Positions 62,890-64,000 of a DNA stretch of 64,000 nt are shown here, piece by piece. Position 1 is the first letter of the stretch; every line of letters starts with the position of its first letter. Both the position numbers and the translations under genes were made by a program. Where the stretch lies: contig NZ_CP107905.1 in NCBI RefSeq assembly GCF_036014015.1, positions 1,674,001-1,738,000 on the forward strand, in the 5' to 3' direction. The notes below the pieces were generated by a model that was not told the DNA's origin, made no database searches, and saw nothing but the letters and a program-made list of their open reading frames with translations. The DNA comes from Streptomyces sp. NBC_00457. Lineage in GTDB: Bacteria; Actinomycetota; Actinomycetes; Streptomycetales; Streptomycetaceae.

Positions 62890-64000
62890 ATGGGATTCTT
62901 CGATGATCTGGTACTGCCGGAGGAGCCGGCCGCTGAGCGGATCGTGTTGGTCCGGCTGGGACCGCCGGGAGAAGACGACGGGAAGTACGCGCCGCCCGTT
63001 GACAGGTTTGCGCCGGCGCTGTTGTCGCAGCTCGGGGTGGCCGGGGCCGGTCCGCACACGCGAGTGCTGCTGACGGGATGGTCGCTGTGGCCGCGTGCGG
63101 CCACCTTGCATCTGTCGGTCTTCCGCAAGACCCGCTGGCAGAGCGTGGACGCGGGCCGGCAGTCCGGGCTGCGGGTCGGCCTGCTGTTCTCCGACGGCCG
63201 CCGGGTGACCTCGTTGGATGGCACGGTACAGCGGGGGGTGCGGTTCACGACGCCCTCGGGCCAGGAGACCGTGGCGTCGACGCAGCAGGCCATCGGGCTG
63301 ATTCCGCTGGATCCGGGGCTGCACCAGTCCCGCCGGTCCCTCTTCAAGACCGACGTCGACCTGTATCTGGCGGAACTGCCACCGCCGGGCGAGGCACACC
63401 TGGTCGTCGAGTGGCCGGACGAAGGCATATCCGAGACGCGCACCCCGATCGACGTGGCGGCACTGCATGCCGCGTCGGCGCGGGCACTTGAGGTCTGGCC
63501 GGGGATCGAGCCGCCGGATCCGTCAGAGCAGCCGAGTTCCTTCGCGCACCTGGAGATGAGCGGGCCGCCCGGCTTTCTTGCGCCGCCTCTGTCCCGGCGC
63601 CAGCGCGAGGAGTTGCGCCGTCAGGAGGAGGAGCGCCTGCGCTACGTGCCGCGGGCCGACTGGCAGCAACTCGGGTACCGGGACTGGGGGGACGCGGCGT
63701 TGATCAGGGCCCGGCTCGCCGGTGGAGCGCCGCCCGATGCCCGTGTCGGATGGCACGGCACCAGCCCGCTGCACTTGGCGGCGGAACAAGGGTCGGCGGA
63801 GGCGGTGGCCGCGCTCCTGTCTCACCAGGCGCAGACCGGCGCACGTGACGACGACGGGCACACCCCGCTGTGGTACGCCGCCTGCAGCGTGGACGAGGGC
63901 AGCGTCCGTGCGCTGGTCGACGCCGGGGCTGATGTGTGGACGCCGCAGACAGGGCCTTGGTCGCCGGGTCGGCTGCTGCTGACTACGTCGCTCGCGCCGC
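62890..64000 (+). CDS. Ankyrin-repeat protein (3' end beyond the window)
   Basis: The frame stays open from the ATG at 62890 to the window end (370 codons) with strong GC3. The N-terminal ~200 residues (MGFFDDLVLPEEP start) form an unfamiliar beta-rich domain. An Arg/Glu-rich helix RRQREELRRQEEERLR (about 237-252) comes next. Then at least two ankyrin repeats appear, HGTSPLHLAAEQGSAEAVAALL and HTPLWYAACSVDEGSVRALVDAGADV, and more may follow outside. Ankyrin repeats mediate protein binding. The gene lies 177 bp right of the tRNA scar and may therefore belong to a mobile element, but no integrase is visible. Function unknown. Confidence 0.8.
   Translation, partial: MGFFDDLVLPEEPAAERIVLVRLGPPGEDDGKYAPPVDRFAPALLSQLGVAGAGPHTRVLLTGWSLWPRAATLHLSVFRKTRWQSVDAGRQSGLRVGLLFSDGRRVTSLDGTVQRGVRFTTPSGQETVASTQQAIGLIPLDPGLHQSRRSLFKTDVDLYLAELPPPGEAHLVVEWPDEGISETRTPIDVAALHAASARALEVWPGIEPPDPSEQPSSFAHLEMSGPPGFLAPPLSRRQREELRRQEEERLRYVPRADWQQLGYRDWGDAALIRARLAGGAPPDARVGWHGTSPLHLAAEQGSAEAVAALLSHQAQTGARDDDGHTPLWYAACSVDEGSVRALVDAGADVWTPQTGPWSPGRLLLTTSLAP

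Overview
This window is high-GC actinomycete DNA, most likely a Streptomyces chromosome. The support is a strong third-position GC bias in every convincing gene, very rare TTA codons, a furA-katG pair, Methyltransf_19-type methyltransferase and 'bifunctional kinase/substrate-binding' families typical of streptomycetes, and two copies of a palindromic intergenic repeat. No species is asserted.

Left part (1-15.3 kb). A SAM methyltransferase cut by the window edge is followed by a glutamine-synthetase-like ligase and an amidohydrolase one base apart, which together look like the two halves of fungal FluG. Then come a Nudix-like DUF4916 protein, furA-katG (peroxide defence) and a leftward ABC exporter. 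A FAD monooxygenase and a leftward lipoprotein-kinase-kinase operon follow. Each of those kinases is a membrane Ser/Thr kinase fused to an outside ligand-binding domain.

Sugar-utilisation locus (15.4-27.2 kb). Two divergent operons share one intergenic region. Leftward: FGGY sugar kinase, FucI-type isomerase, and two secreted DUF4185 (GH183-type) proteins. Rightward: a cytoplasmic DUF2961/GH172 enzyme, a lipoprotein sugar-binding protein and two ABC permeases. A convergent LacI-family regulator closes the locus. Three near-identical palindromes (core TGAAA..GATTTCA) lie in front of the kinase, the GH172 gene and lacI, and define a local regulon. GH183 and GH172 are the families known for endo- and exo-D-arabinofuranosidases, and FucI-type isomerase plus FGGY kinase is the D-arabinose to D-ribulose-5-phosphate route. 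I therefore propose a D-arabinan (mycobacterial-type arabinogalactan/lipoarabinomannan) scavenging system. This is the most interesting content of the window.

Middle (27.2-34.5 kb). Ordinary accessory genes: an amino acid permease, a small membrane protein, an esterase and a quinol-monooxygenase-like protein divergent from an AraC regulator, an SDR, a dienelactone-hydrolase-like enzyme, a PPOX flavoprotein and a PAP2 phosphatase.

Polysaccharide operon (62.0 down to 34.6 kb, all minus strand). Twenty-one genes, nearly all overlapping or touching, encode a complete Wzx/Wzy-type exopolysaccharide or glycan pathway. They cover the initiating phosphoglycosyltransferase, a GDP-mannose-6-dehydrogenase-like enzyme, glycosyltransferases, two chain-length proteins, flippase and polymerase, and an unusual set for a modified (C-methylated, possibly aminated and pyruvylated) sugar. 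A TTA codon in the second gene suggests bldA (developmental) control. The leader upstream carries G-rich hairpin repeats.

Right edge. A 43-bp 3' fragment of a tRNA-Pro(GGG) gene, with its terminator, looks like an attachment-site scar, so the DNA to its right may be an integrated element. An ankyrin-repeat gene runs off the window there.
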